From assembly GCA_964030475.1 (NCBI GenBank), contig CAXIPT010000001.1, positions 12,243,823-12,307,822 on the forward strand: 64,000 nt of DNA, written 5' to 3'. The first letter of the stretch is position 1; each line of letters starts with the position of its first letter. The notes below the pieces were generated by a model. The model did no database searches and was not told where the DNA came from. It was given only the letters and a program-made list of their open reading frames with translations. The DNA comes from Tethya wilhelma (Eukaryota > Porifera > Demospongiae > Tethyida > Tethyidae). Shown here in pieces: positions 11,640 to 22,669 of the stretch. Position numbers and translations under genes: made by a program.

Positions 11640-12613
11640 CGAAAGAAAAAAAAAAAAGAAAAAAAAAGGAATGGTGTAAGGGAGGGAAGTTATGGCGAGT
11701 ATCCCCCATTGCAGGGAGATGGGGAGAGATACCGTCGGGATCAAGCCTGGCCGGTGTACAGGTGTTTAGTGGACCTGGTAAAGGAAAAGGAAAAGCAGTA
11801 GGAGATGGAAATGAAGGGGGAGAAGGGGGAAATGAAAAGGGGGACGAAAGGAGTGAGAAGGGACAGGATGCTATCAATGTGGCTCAGCAGGTGTCCACTC
11901 TAATTTCCCTGTTGGCCTCTGGGAATGCCTTCACATCAACAGCGAAGTCGTCCAGGGTCTGGCTGGGAGACGGCCTGGGGTCGATACCTAAGAAGACCCA
12001 CGAGTGGATGCTCAAATGGGAGCTAATGGACATGCACGACTTCCGACCACGATCACTTCCTCTCACACTGAAAGAGAGTGAGACGCAAACGGTGTTAGCC
12101 TTACCAGGGTTCGAAGTGGCTCAGCCACGGAGGGTACCCATCGACAACATCATCACATGGATACAATGCTACGGACGCTACACAGCAGCCATGGCGCAAC
12201 AATTTTCAGAGTGTACCCCAGGCTTTATCAGTCACATGCTTGTAGTGGTTAAAGGATTCACTGAGGCCGAGCACCCAGGTTGGAGAGACTACGATCATGC
12301 ATTTAGAGATAAGATGGCCTCGACTGGAGTCAGAGATTGGTCAAAGACGGACCTGACACTGTATCAGGATCATTGCGGATCTAAACTGAAGCAAAGACAG
12401 GCTCAAGGGTCCGAACCCAGAAAGGGCGATGGTCAAGGACAGGGGCAGGGGCAAGGCAAGAGGAAGCCTGCCGAGCGGCCTAAATGGGTGTGTTGGGACT
12501 ACAACGAGAGGGTGTGTACTCGCACCCAGTGCAAGTTCCCTCATAAGTGTGAGATCTGCGGCTTTGGCCATCCGAAGAAGGTTTGCCCTGACCGGGGGGG
12601 AGGCCGCCAGTAG
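10874..12613 (+). CDS. gag-like nucleic-acid-binding protein (2 exons)
   Basis: Exon 1 (10874-11030) and exon 2 (11715-12613) join in phase at a GT-AG intron and code for 351 residues. The N-terminus is charged and helical (MSDDEKDKRDPETEEMEARL), followed by a Gly/Lys/Glu-rich linker, a globular stretch of about 190 residues, a Gly-Gln repeat and, at the end, a CCCH finger (C312-x7-C320-x4-C325-x3-H329) followed by a zinc knuckle (C331-x2-C334-x3-H338-x4-C343). This layout is known from the first ORF (gag) of tyrosine-recombinase and related retroelements. No reverse transcriptase or recombinase follows, so it is either a stranded gag or a captured host gene. It is markedly more GC-rich than its surroundings. 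Confidence 0.6.
11155..11515. repeat. minisatellite in intron of gag-like gene
   Basis: The core GGCAGGTCATGCC recurs about ten times, with a longer unit of roughly 60 bp best preserved from 11409 on (core, GGGGAGAGGATA, core, GCTAGCAGTGTGTA). The core itself is nearly palindromic. Confidence 0.8.
11593..11640 (+). repeat. (AAC)n microsatellite
   Basis: About 16 uninterrupted AAC/CAA triplets followed by an A-rich tract, inside the intron of the gag-like gene. Polyglutamine or polyvaline open frames over it are artefacts. Confidence 0.95.
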
Positions 12614-12967
12614 TGGAGAGCGGATGACATTGAATTTTGATTGAACAGAGTAGTTATAGGGTTCAGCAAGGCTGTGATATGATTGTATGGGACAATGTTA
12701 TATTATTATATATAATTATGTATCATTATGAGAGAAAAAATCCAGGGGGGTAGGAGGTTTGGGCGGAGCATGCAACTACCTGTTTCCACGAGCCTGTTGG
12801 CAAGTGTGACATGCTTAACCAGGGGTGGGAGCAGCTCCGCCTGAGCAATTACCTATAGTTATCGATAATTATTCAGATATTTTCATTAGCCGGGGGGGGG
12901 TTATAGACTCACCATATATTTGACAAGAAGGAGCCACAAACCCAAGACTATCGTAGTAAGATCGAGA

Positions 12968-13130
12968 CCGACAAGGAACATCACGGACAGAAGAAGACAA
13001 GGAGATACAACCACAAGGACCAGAAGACTCGGACAAGGAACATCACAGACAGAAGAAGACCAGGAGATACAACCATAAGGACCAGAAGACTTGGATAAGG
13101 AAGATCAAGGACATTAGAAGACAAGGGACA
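12968..13130. repeat. 62-bp tandem repeat, about 2.6 copies
   Basis: Units start GACAAGGAACATCAC and contain GGAGATACAACCA. Two full copies and a partial third run directly up to the Tc1-like transposase ATG at 13141. The stretch before it (12614-12967) holds no gene. Confidence 0.8.
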
Positions 13131-13140
13131 TTCGATAATC

Positions 13141-13961
13141 ATGCCAAGAATGAGCATTGAAACTAGAACCCGGGTGGTTACTATGTGGAAAAGCAGTTGC
13201 AAACTCGGAGCCATTCAACAAAGATTAACGGAAGAAGATATCATTGTAAGCAAAAAATCACTGTGCCTTTTATTAAAAAAGTACAAAGAGACTGGTTCTT
13301 TTGCTGACAAGAAAAGAGCTCGTCCTCCAAGGATTCTACAGCAGCCGCTTCTCACGGTTTACTTCACTTATCAGTGCACAATAGTGTGTACGCTTAGCAA
13401 ACCATCCCAACTCTTGATACCGAGCTCTCTTGATTGTACTGAGACTAACAGTTATTTCTGGAAAGGCTTCTGTAAACTTTGCATGGAGCTGCTTAGACGT
13501 CTGCTCATTATCTGCTGCCATGGCTTCATCAATAAAACGTAGATGGACCTCCTGTGGTGTAAGGAGCGGAAGGAGAAGGAGGACATGGATTTTAGAGATG
13601 TAATCTTCTCATATGAGTGTACAGTACAGTTAGAATCACACAGAAAGATTTGTTTTCAAAAGAAAGATCATCCGGTACAGCTGAAAGGAAAAGCCAAGCA
13701 CCCACCTAAGATTCACAGTTGGGCTGGAATTTCAAAGAAAGGTGCAACCTCAGTAGTTCTTTTCTCGGGAATTATGAATGCAACCCGGTACACAGACATA
13801 TTGGATGCGTCACTGATTCCGTTTTTAAGAGAAAATTTCCAACCGGTCATCGTTTTCAACAGGACAACGACCCTAAACATACCAGCTACTGGGCACAGGA
13901 TTATTTTCGAGACAAAGGAGTTAACTGGTGGGAAAAGCTAAACTCAATATCGTCAAGTTGA
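13141..13961 (+). pseudogene. Tc1-like transposase relic with internal inversion
   Basis: Three blocks together cover a Tc1-type transposase. Block 1 (13141 to about 13335, plus) is the paired-like HTH region starting MPRMSIETRTRVVTMW. Block 2 (13336 to about 13545) encodes the following part but on the minus strand (AADNEQTSKQLHAKF ... QELGWFAKRTHYCAL). Block 3 (about 13546-13961, plus) resumes with WCKERKEKEDMDFRDVIFS and the catalytic core. The first catalytic Asp is replaced (FSYECT where FSDECT is usual) and a frameshift near 13835 moves the second catalytic motif (QQDNDPKHTS) to another frame. Non-functional. Confidence 0.8.
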
Positions 13962-14437
13962 AAATAATCAAGGAAAACGTTTTTAGAGTGTGGCCCACTG
14001 AAGCAAAGGAGAATCAAGAAACTGCTTGGAAAAACTGCATCAAGTCAATTGATGAAGCAAACAGACGACTTAATAGAAAGAGATAATTGATTATTCACAT
14101 ACTCAAGAGATAAGTGATTATTCACATATTCACTGTATACCGTATACCGCTTAATTTTCGAGGTTACTTAATTTTCGCGGATAGTGCTATTGCAAAGTTT
14201 CGTTGAATAATTTTCGCGGATGTCTTGGTTGAGACCGGAAGTGTACGTAACGGGCCGGCGCGGCCTAGCCGGCCTAGCTAGCCTAGCGCACGCCTCCTCC
14301 TAAACTGTTGACGTCATCGATCGAGAGCTATGGCCGGCCGGCCGGGCCTGGGCTAGCTACCTAGCTAGCTAGCTAGGTGCTAAGTAATACACAGCGCTAG
14401 GTAGTTCACGCCTGTTTGTGAAAAAAAAGTGATCATC

Positions 14438-15406
14438 ATGTCTGCTGAGTTCGAGATGGAGGCTATGATTCGTGGTTACCACGTCTATAAGGCTGTGTGG
14501 GACGCCCAGACTGGAGAGGAGCTTTTTTGTGACAGAGAAACAGAAAATATTCATGATCCATATGCTGTTGCTGTGAAGAAGTCAGAAATCACTGTTGGCC
14601 ACATACCAAAGAAGATCTCTACTATGTGTTCCCTATTTTTGCTGCATGGAGGAACCATCCAGTGCAAAGTGACAGATTCGAAACGGTATTCTTCTGACCT
14701 GCCACAAGGTGGACTTGAAATCCCCTGTACTTTGAAATTTGAAGGTGACAACAAGTACATAGACAAAGTGAAAAAGCTGGCCAAGAAATCCCTTACACCA
14801 CCCATTAAAGAGACAAAGACATTGAAGCACAACAGGGAAGTTGAAGAAGATGAGAAGGAAAATCAGCCTCACAGCAAAAAGCAACGTACCCTCTCAAACT
14901 CGACGATCGCTGCAGCTGACCTTGACAGTATCACAAAAGGTCAAAAACTCTCTGACCTACATATGCTGCATGCACAGAAACTACTGAAGAATCAATTCCC
15001 TCACATTAATGGTTTGCAACCAACAGTCTATCAGACAAAGAAACCAATGCCATTGGGTAAAGAGCAGTCAACCAAGATGCAAATAATTCATACCAGAGGA
15101 GACCACTGGATCCTTGCATCAAACATTGGCTGTAAAAAAGGAGAGGTGAATGTTTATGATTCCATTTATACATCTGTTGATGAAGAAACAAAGGCAGTCA
15201 TTACTAACATATTTCAAGCATCATCTATAAATGTTGTCGATTCACAAAAACAGAAAGGTGGAACTGATTGTGGTGTATTTGCTGTTGCCACTGCTACCAG
15301 TCTCGCCTATGGAGTTCCTCAATCAACCTTCAAGCAATCAGCAATGAGGCACCACTTAGTGGAATGCTTTAAGCTAGGCTTGTTGACAGTATTTCCATGC
15401 ATGTAA
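14438..15406 (+). CDS. HIRAN domain plus Ulp1/C48-type cysteine protease fusion
   Basis: 322 residues from the ATG at 14438, which stands in a purine context after an A-run; an in-frame GTG nine bases upstream is less likely as start. Residues about 5-100 resemble a HIRAN domain (FEMEAMIRGYHVY, then FCDRETENIHDPYAVAVKK and VGHIPKKIS), a fold known from HLTF that binds 3' DNA ends. A Lys/Glu-rich linker follows (about 105-150). The C-terminal half has the order of a C48 SUMO-type protease: H223 in GDHWILAS, D241 in NVYDS, Q272 and C278 in QKGGTDCGVF. All catalytic positions are intact. It lies inside the transposon, tail-to-tail with the transposase and 225 bp from its stop. Role unknown; DNA-end recognition coupled to deSUMOylation or proteolysis is inference. 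Confidence 0.75.
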   Translation: MSAEFEMEAMIRGYHVYKAVWDAQTGEELFCDRETENIHDPYAVAVKKSEITVGHIPKKISTMCSLFLLHGGTIQCKVTDSKRYSSDLPQGGLEIPCTLKFEGDNKYIDKVKKLAKKSLTPPIKETKTLKHNREVEEDEKENQPHSKKQRTLSNSTIAAADLDSITKGQKLSDLHMLHAQKLLKNQFPHINGLQPTVYQTKKPMPLGKEQSTKMQIIHTRGDHWILASNIGCKKGEVNVYDSIYTSVDEETKAVITNIFQASSINVVDSQKQKGGTDCGVFAVATATSLAYGVPQSTFKQSAMRHHLVECFKLGLLTVFPCM

Positions 15407-15631
15407 ATATTACCACCAAACATAATAATTGTAAGGACAGTTTCAGTTAACAAACATTGTAAACATCATCAATCATTAATTTTGTAAACATCATCAATCA
15501 TTATAATTTGTAAACATCATCATTATTATTATAATATTATACATTATTGTTGTTAATCAAAACTAATCGAAGAACATTAGTAGTAATCAAAACTAATAAA
15601 ATGTCAATCAAAACTAAAGGTACGTGATTAG

Positions 15632-17071
15632 CTACTCGCTAGCAAGACAGGCTACAATACCAGCACCCTTGAAACCATTTACAATGATTTCAGGTTTTGT
15701 CTTCAGATAATCATACAGTTCAATCATCCACTTAGCACCAAGAGGTTTGACAATGCTTAGCTTGAGATCAACTGGTAGAACTGAACCTGTGCTGTCTTTA
15801 AGTTGCTCGCAAATCTTTCTTGAATACCAATCTTGGAATTTTCTTCGCAGGAATTCTTTTGCTGCTTTGTTGACACTGACGTCCAGTGGCTGTAATCGGT
15901 CTGTACAATTAGCTGGGATCGTGACTCTGTGGATATGGTTGGCATCTAAAATCTCAAGGACTGACTCAGTCATTTGACCAGAAAAATGATCAAAGAGCAC
16001 AAGTGCTGGATAGTTGTCTCGAAGTTTAAGCGACTTCCTTGTGAAAGACACGTAAGGGACTAAGATCTTTGAGAGGTAGTCCTTCATTGTGTCTTCATTT
16101 GCCCAATGGTTATGGCTAAATGTGGCATGCCAGCCCTTTGGAAATTGAACAGTTGGAAGGCATCTTGGTGTTGTACCTTTGTAAATGAGCTGTATTGGAA
16201 GAAAATCTCCATCGAGGGAACCAGCAAACACTGCGGTAATCTGCCTTTTGTCGTCCACTGCTGCAATCGGTACTCGTTTGGCCCCTTCTTTCTCCATGGT
16301 CCATGAACTGACAGGAATGTAGTGAATACCAGTTTGGTCCCAGTTGATGATGAGCTTGTGTGGGATCTCCTCCATTTCTACTATGGTGTTTACGTCTGAC
16401 AAAAACTGTTCCTTCACACTCTCAAAATTTTCAACGCTGACTTTCGCCTTTGTGCTTGCCCTTCTCTTAACAAAGCCCATGCGATCCAATAGATGTAACC
16501 CCCAGCTTTTTGTCAATGAAATGTGTCCTCCATTAGCCGCAAGAAGGGTTTCATCTTTGCTTCTGACTATTCCCTCTGCACATCCAATAGTGATGGCAGT
16601 GTTCACAACAGCACCATTAGCACGTAGAGCTGTCAGATATGCTCTAACCTGCATCTCCAGCTCTTCTCCCAGTAAATATGGACGTCCCAACTTTTTAGAT
16701 GGAAGCTTTTTAACGTCGGTATCTTGGCCACCTTCCTTCATCAAACGTTGCTTCTCCTTGATGTAAGCGTTTCTCCAAGTCCGCACAGAGCTTTCTTTCA
16801 GAGGCGAATCAGGAAGTCTAGAGGCATAATAACGTACAGTGGCAACTACTCCATGCTCAGCTGCTCTCTTTCCGATTTCGGCTTTCTTCGAAGCAGTCAG
16901 ATTCTTCGTGTACGGTCCTCTGGTCGTCTTCTGTGCGCCCTTAGCAATAGCCTCGTTTGCGGCAGCTATTGCCTTTGATGGCACTTCTCTTGACAGTGGG
17001 CCACTTGGATTCGGAAGATTTGAAGAGGAGTAGCGTGAATCTACTCTGGAAAAGTAGCTTAGTAGCGACAT
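15632..17071 (-). CDS. DDD transposase, pogo/CENP-B-like
   Basis: 479 residues from the ATG at 17071 (upstream in-frame codons to 17140 lack an ATG). N-terminal about 150 residues are basic with helix-turn-helix-like segments (KKAEIGKRAAEHGVVATVRY). The catalytic core has D245 in INWDQTG, D361 in LVLFDHFSGQ and D397 in RLQPLDVSVNK, with 35 residues between the last two. These motifs are those of DDE_1 family (pogo/Tigger/jerky) transposases. It cuts and pastes DNA between its terminal repeats into TA dinucleotides. No stops or frameshifts. The start lies about 190 bp inside the right terminus. Confidence 0.85.
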   Translation of the reverse strand: MSLLSYFSRVDSRYSSSNLPNPSGPLSREVPSKAIAAANEAIAKGAQKTTRGPYTKNLTASKKAEIGKRAAEHGVVATVRYYASRLPDSPLKESSVRTWRNAYIKEKQRLMKEGGQDTDVKKLPSKKLGRPYLLGEELEMQVRAYLTALRANGAVVNTAITIGCAEGIVRSKDETLLAANGGHISLTKSWGLHLLDRMGFVKRRASTKAKVSVENFESVKEQFLSDVNTIVEMEEIPHKLIINWDQTGIHYIPVSSWTMEKEGAKRVPIAAVDDKRQITAVFAGSLDGDFLPIQLIYKGTTPRCLPTVQFPKGWHATFSHNHWANEDTMKDYLSKILVPYVSFTRKSLKLRDNYPALVLFDHFSGQMTESVLEILDANHIHRVTIPANCTDRLQPLDVSVNKAAKEFLRRKFQDWYSRKICEQLKDSTGSVLPVDLKLSIVKPLGAKWMIELYDYLKTKPEIIVNGFKGAGIVACLASE

Positions 17072-17264
17072 CTTCAACTTGAACTTGCATAAGCACAAAA
17101 TTTTCACAGCTGACCGGCACGTGTCAAGTTCAAAGCCCAAGAAAAGGGGCGTGGCATCCGAGTACAGTACGTACTTTTTTTTCGTTGAATAACTTTCGCG
17201 GATAGCCTACGAACCACGAAAACCGCGAAAGTTAAGTACCTCGAAAATTAAGCGGTATACGGTA

Positions 17265-18840
17265 ATATTATTTACATAATATTTTCGTGCATTATTCTTT
17301 TTGCTTTTAGTTACAGTTTAAGAAAGTATCCAGTAGGGTTTTCAATGTACAGCAGTCCTTGACTCATTAATTGGCCCACTTGAGAAAGAAACACAATTTA
17401 GTTGTCAAAACTCTAATGCAGAAAATACTTATATAAGCAAGGATGTAGTGCGTGTAGTTGTCAAAACTGGAGGTGGAGAAACATTCGTGCATGAGTAGTG
17501 CGTGTAGTTGTCAAAACTCGAGTGGACAAATACTCGAGAGCAGTGTGTGTACTCGATACTCGAGAGCAATGTGTGCATGCTCGTGCCACGCACATCCAAT
17601 TCGAGCACGCCACAACAAATTACGTGTACAAACTACTCGAGTGTCTATTACTCGCGCGTTACTCTTGCGAGGCGTTTACCTTTCACATGGTCTGTACTGT
17701 ATAGGCAGGAGGCTGTTCCTGCAGGTACACACACTGGTAAAATAATGCTGAATAAGGCAGCTGAAAATGATGCTGACAGAACTAAGCCAATCCACTCGAG
17801 GTGATTTAGGAAGGATATACATATATATAGACTTTTAGAGTATTTCTAGTGTCTCACAGATCCTGCCAACATTAAATTCATATGTTGGACAAGTATGATA
17901 TTCAAGGGTGATCGCGATGCGCATTAAACATAATAATAGTTACCACACTGTAGCATACTTTCGAACAATATTACCTAATGGACGTGTCTAGCTAACAGCT
18001 ACACATTACAATGATCATGATTTTGGGATGCAGTTGGAAGTGCGAAAGGATCCATGAAGAAAGAGGAATCAGGTGCAGAGGAGCATAGATAATATATTTC
18101 CCACACCAGGATCAGAAAAGCGGAACATGTGAGCTAATACCTGCATAGGTAACGCTCACGGGACATCCTGATTTAGCAAAAATTATTGCTAAGCTATGCA
18201 GAGTGAGCAATTTGCATTGCTTGTAAGGTAAGATAACCCAATTTGCATTTGTTTTGCAAATATAACGCATGACTATATTGGTCGTAGTTCAGTTTTTAAC
18301 AGTTTTAGAGATGCAATTAAATTAGCACTGTGATAATTCAGCTGAGGTCAAGGTTCTTGAGGTAAATGAGATTGGTTTCTCACTTCCGTCTGGGAGAGTG
18401 TGAGAGATGTTTGATGTAAAAAAATTACCAGTTTTATGTGGGATTGATAAGACTTGGTTGTCATTGTGGGGTAACAATCCATCTCCAAAATGTTCTAGAC
18501 AGCCATAAATAGACTCATCAGTTTGCCTATACCATAACTATATTGTAACAAATGGTTTAATGGAAGACAATGGCATTCCTATTTTACATAGTCAAGCTGA
18601 AATTGAAGCCACCTGTTAGCCTTATGAGGGGTACTATGTCTTTGTCTCCAGCAACATTCCTTAACTCCTTATATTCATCAGGTATAGACAATGTCATATT
18701 AATTATTACTAAACAGTTAATCATATGAAAGAAAATTACTCTGTTATCGCTAAATAAACATATGCAATTGTAGAGTAATATATGTAACACTATGCAGATG
18801 ATTTGTACTTAAATCGTTCATAGTAAACACATGTGCATTT
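17265..18840. other. non-coding stretch with short CTCGAG-rich repeats
   Basis: At about 17446-17600 a block TAGTGCGTGTAGTTGTCAAA is repeated twice and ACTCGAGAG several times. The rest (17700-18840) shows no gene. Open frames across the repeats are not protein-like. Confidence 0.45.
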
Positions 18841-19920
18841 TTGGATGATCTCTCACTCTCAACTGGGCCTACTATTCGGCACAAGAAGTGTCATAACCTC
18901 ATCCCTGTTGATAAGAAATGTGTACAGTGTCCAGAATACATTAGCTATCGTTCTGCATTGACAGTTCAGACCAGCCAACCACAATCTAGAGCAGAGAATT
19001 ACACACCATCCCAACACGTCAATTAACCAGTAAAACCATCTACTAAATTAGCAGCTCTATATTATGATTTATGTACTGTTATAATTACTATGACATTATA
19101 TAGTAATCAACCTCTTCCAACCCTCATCAGTCTTATTGGACAGCCTACGTCACCAGAACCATATCTTGACAAAGCAGATGGACCGACTAAATGCCAAGAT
19201 TGCAGAGTCACTTGAGTCACGTGGAGAGGCTCTGGACAAGCAGACTAATGACGACATAATCCAATTCATTGCCCATCTTCCTGAAGATTCATTTCAAGGC
19301 ATATTTTGGAAGCAGCAGATTGAGGCCATAAACACAATGTTCGCTGACATCCACTGATGATAAGACGGTGTTTATGTACTGGTATAACATACTATCACAA
19401 ATCAGTATTGTGTTAAATACAAGTGAACTACGAGGAGCCTCATATGCCCCACTAGATCTACGTATATGATGCAAAACAGTCCCTATTATCTAGATGTAGT
19501 CAGGTTGCTTTAAGCTGCCTTCCAAATGAACACTGAGGGACTACACTTATTATGTTTAGGACTACACTGCATTTCCAACTGACATTGACAGGTACATATA
19601 CTATGTTCTGACTTCCTTTAGAACAATATATTTTGAAAGAATAATCAAATATTATACAGGATGCTGATGGAAGATGGTAAGACAGTCTTGTCTGGAGAGA
19701 GAAAAAAAATGTGATCCTGCTTTTAGATGAAACGTATATCCGTCAGGATCTTGTATTTGATAAGTACTCCGGTCAAATCATTAGATCTTGCAACCTAGGA
19801 GAAATCAATGATCACTTGATTCAGTTTGAGAAGTCAATTTCTGCATCCAACCCTTCTCAGTCTTGAAATCTTACCAAGACAATGATGTTTTTTTATGGTT
19901 TGTGGTCTATTCAAAAAGTT
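18841..19920 (+). pseudogene. P-element/THAP9-like transposase remnant
   Basis: Pieces in order: a cysteine-rich stretch at 18859-18960 (TIRHKKCHNLIPVDKKCVQC); a coiled-coil plus segment at 19137-19330 ending SFQGIFWKQQ; SGCFKLPSK, a stop, TLRDYT near 19500-19550; and LLLDETYIRQDLVFDKYSGQ at about 19715-19780 followed by NLGEINDHL. This succession (zinc-binding head, coil, FxxIFWxxQ, LPSxRTLRDYT, RNase-H-like first Asp in LLDE) is typical of P-element-like transposases. Stops and missing pieces show that it is dead; some gaps could be introns. Confidence 0.6.
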
Positions 19921-20125
19921 TCATTTCCCTGCTTGAGAGTCCAAAGAAAAACTTGTGCAATTTGTGGAGAATGTTATACAGGATGAATGAAGAAGCTCTA
20001 AAAAGAGTATTTGTACACAAACTGTAACCAGTTTGGCATGGGTATCATCATGTGCCGAGCTGGACAATTTTATTGTAATAATACTCTGCTGCATTGTGTG
20101 ATAACCATACAACATTAACTCCCTT

Positions 20126-21222
20126 ACTTGCAGGAAAAGATTTCCACTGTAAACCAAAGTGCTACAATTCACTAGGGCATCAACTAGCTACAGCAGAGGA
20201 CATCAGACTTTTTCTTCCCTATATAAGTGACTATTCCAAGCATATACTGGACAAAAATTGGTAACAACCACCCGATTTTGAGAAAATTAAGGAAGCTGTA
20301 TTGAAGAATGAAGATGTAATAATTCCAACAATGACGACGGAGTTGAGGATAGCGAAATAACTAAATACTCAGACTAAATTGTTCGGTCGAAGCAGATAAG
20401 GGCTTAGTTGAAAGCTTTGGAGTCAGTTATGTAGTGTACCATTTGGTGCAAGTACTTGAGAATGATACTGCTACAGACTCAAACAGATCACATTATAATA
20501 ATTATGTTATGATAATCATAATGATATGATAACAATAATGAAAATATTGAAAATTACTAAGAGGTATAGTACCCTTTAATGCAAAACTTTAGTTATTTAA
20601 CTAAACTAAAACCTTTGTGACTTTACATAAACAATTTTTTTTCCTTTGCTCTTCTATTTCTGGAATGGGTCATAGGATATTTATCCTAGTCCTCAAAAGA
20701 ATGAAGGAACATACACTTGGGCAATGGATTTACTTTGCCCAATTAGCACAATAATGGTTGTGGTTATGGGCATGTTCGCTCAGCACGTGACATGATTCAG
20801 CAAATTCTTTGGCCTGTACTGTCCAAGAAATTTTGTGTGAAAGCGAGCTAGCTTTTCTACAAGAATACCAAGTTTAATAATAATATAATGGTTTTTGTAT
20901 TGTTACAAATAAGAAGAAAAAATATATTGAAGGGATGGTAGGGTGCTATTGCCCTGCTTCTTTGTCTTTAGCAGACGTCTACAACATGTTCTCATCTGGA
21001 CAATTGGACAATTCAATCCCATTGCCTGACAAATGTAGTATGTGTGTCATTACTTGTCATGTTGGTAGGAAAAGACATAATCTCATAAGAGTGCCCAGTT
21101 TATCTGAAGTTGGACAAGTCGTTTCCTCACTGGGACAGTTTATCAAGTTCTCCATTGATCCACCACAGGAACTTGTCTCAGATTCAACTCCGGTTTGCAG
21201 TTCTACTTCAAGGAGCACATGA
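20126..21222 (+). pseudogene. unrecognised coding remnants
   Basis: Two protein-like stretches on the plus strand: about 20136-20260 (HCKPKCYNSLGHQLATAED) and 20935-21222 (LADVYNMFSSGQLDNSIPLP, with CSMC and CHVGRKRH). I cannot assign them. They may belong to the neighbouring P-element-like relic or to another transposon gene. Confidence 0.3.
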
Positions 21223-21883
21223 AAAGGTGTCTCTACCTCCCAAAGTGGATGGATGCAAATGCTAAGCTGAAGCTAAAGAGCATGTTTATGTTTATATTTA
21301 TGTTGCATTGCTGTTCTAATTTAGTGAAATCTTTGAAATTTTGTAGACTAGCTAAATTGTCTCTGTTAAATGCATATTTGGTTTGACACCTTGTAGGCCA
21401 TACTTTTGTTACAACTGAGCCTTACTTTTGTTGTCTATGTTGCCCCAGAGGCCCACTCTCTGTAATATAATGTCTTGCCATGTTTCTTCTTTCAGTTTTT
21501 TTTCAGTCGGTCTCTCTAGAAATTTGAATCTTGTGTTGATTATGAAATTTGAGTCCAAGAACATTCCTTACTCAGTCATTGTCAATCAGTTAAATACGCT
21601 GCAGCGCTGAATGGCTGCAACCACGTTAGCTAGGTCAGTATATTGAGTCTAGCTTTTGTTCAAGAAAGAATCACAAACAGAGCGCAATTGGTGATTGGTT
21701 GTATGCTAACAAGCTAGGGTGGGAGCTGTCTCTATCTAACAACTTGGTTTAACCTTTGTACATTTTCTTGGTGAGGCTCTCTGGTACCTTGATGGAAATT
21801 CTATGACACTGCAACACCATTCTCTTCCTGTTCCATTTCTATTTCAGGTAGGTACATGCTTGGTATATTTGAGAATAAAATAG

Positions 21884-22669
21884 ATGAATCTGTTTATCCC
21901 ATACATACAGCATTTTCAGGGTTACAACAAGGCAGAGAAACATAAACACAAGAAAGTTGATGCTGACAGTTTGGAAGCTTCCACCTTGTGCTGTCACTCA
22001 TCAACTCTTGCTACCTTGGCTGCTATAGACTTTATTCATGAAGAGTCAACGATGGGCATCAGTGAGAGAAGCAATCCGAAATCTGAGAGAGTATATGCTG
22101 TGTACTTAGATAAGTTTAAAGAAGCTATGAAAGAACAACACTCAAGGCTGGAGATGAGCAGTGATGTGGATGAACTATCAATTCTTGCTGACAAACATAA
22201 TGTTTCCTGGACCATCTGCAAGAAGACATGACTACAACAAGTTTAGTTGCTCCATGTAAATGTGTGAAATATAAATACACAGGAAGTGCAAACCATTTAT
22301 CACTTTGTATGGAAAGTTTCAATTGAAAGTAAAGTGCTCAATCAAAGGGTGAAGGCACTCCATCTGTATCAAGTAAGCTTTCTAACAGACCATCTCAGTA
22401 ATCTACAGACAACCCTAGGCCCTCAATCTCACTTTAAGGAAATTCAGAAGCTTTTCAAAAGAAAACTTTCAGCAAAACATTTAAAGACAACCACAACAAA
22501 AAAATTTCCTGACGTAGAAACTGTAAAATGCTTATGTGAGAATAGTAGACATTGCCTTTCTGACAGCTTTTGTCAAAGAGCAAGAAACAATTTTTCTACA
22601 ATTTTGTCTAAAAGAAATACTGCTGAAGAATTTGCAAGCCGATCGAATAATTTAGTCTATCACGTATAA
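21884..22669 (+). other. two unassigned open stretches
   Basis: 21950-22231 codes for a helical, charged stretch (NPKSERVYAVYLDKFKEAMK) and 22286-22669 for a Lys-rich one with CENSRHC. Composition is protein-like but no family is recognised. They may be exons of one decayed gene. Confidence 0.25.

Larger units (their letters stand above)
14140..17262. mobile_element. 3.1-kb TA-flanked DNA transposon with DDD transposase and HIRAN-Ulp1 gene
   Basis: The left end reads CCGTATACCGCTTAATTTTC and the right end, on the other strand, reads the same 20 bases. Similarity continues as GAGGTACTTAA and repeated TTTTCGCGGATAG blocks over about 90 bp. TA lies outside both ends (14138-14139 and 17263-17264), as expected for Tc1/mariner/pogo insertions. 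Between the ends are two convergent genes, a HIRAN-Ulp1 fusion (plus) and a DDD transposase (minus), both with long undamaged frames. The element looks recent and possibly active. Its ends match the short MITEs at 563-740 and 42944-43149 in their first 7-9 bases. Confidence 0.85.

Noticed and set aside
11533..11877. Open frames with polyglutamine and polyvaline
   Set aside because: They are created by the (AAC)n microsatellite and A-rich tract in the intron of the gag-like gene.
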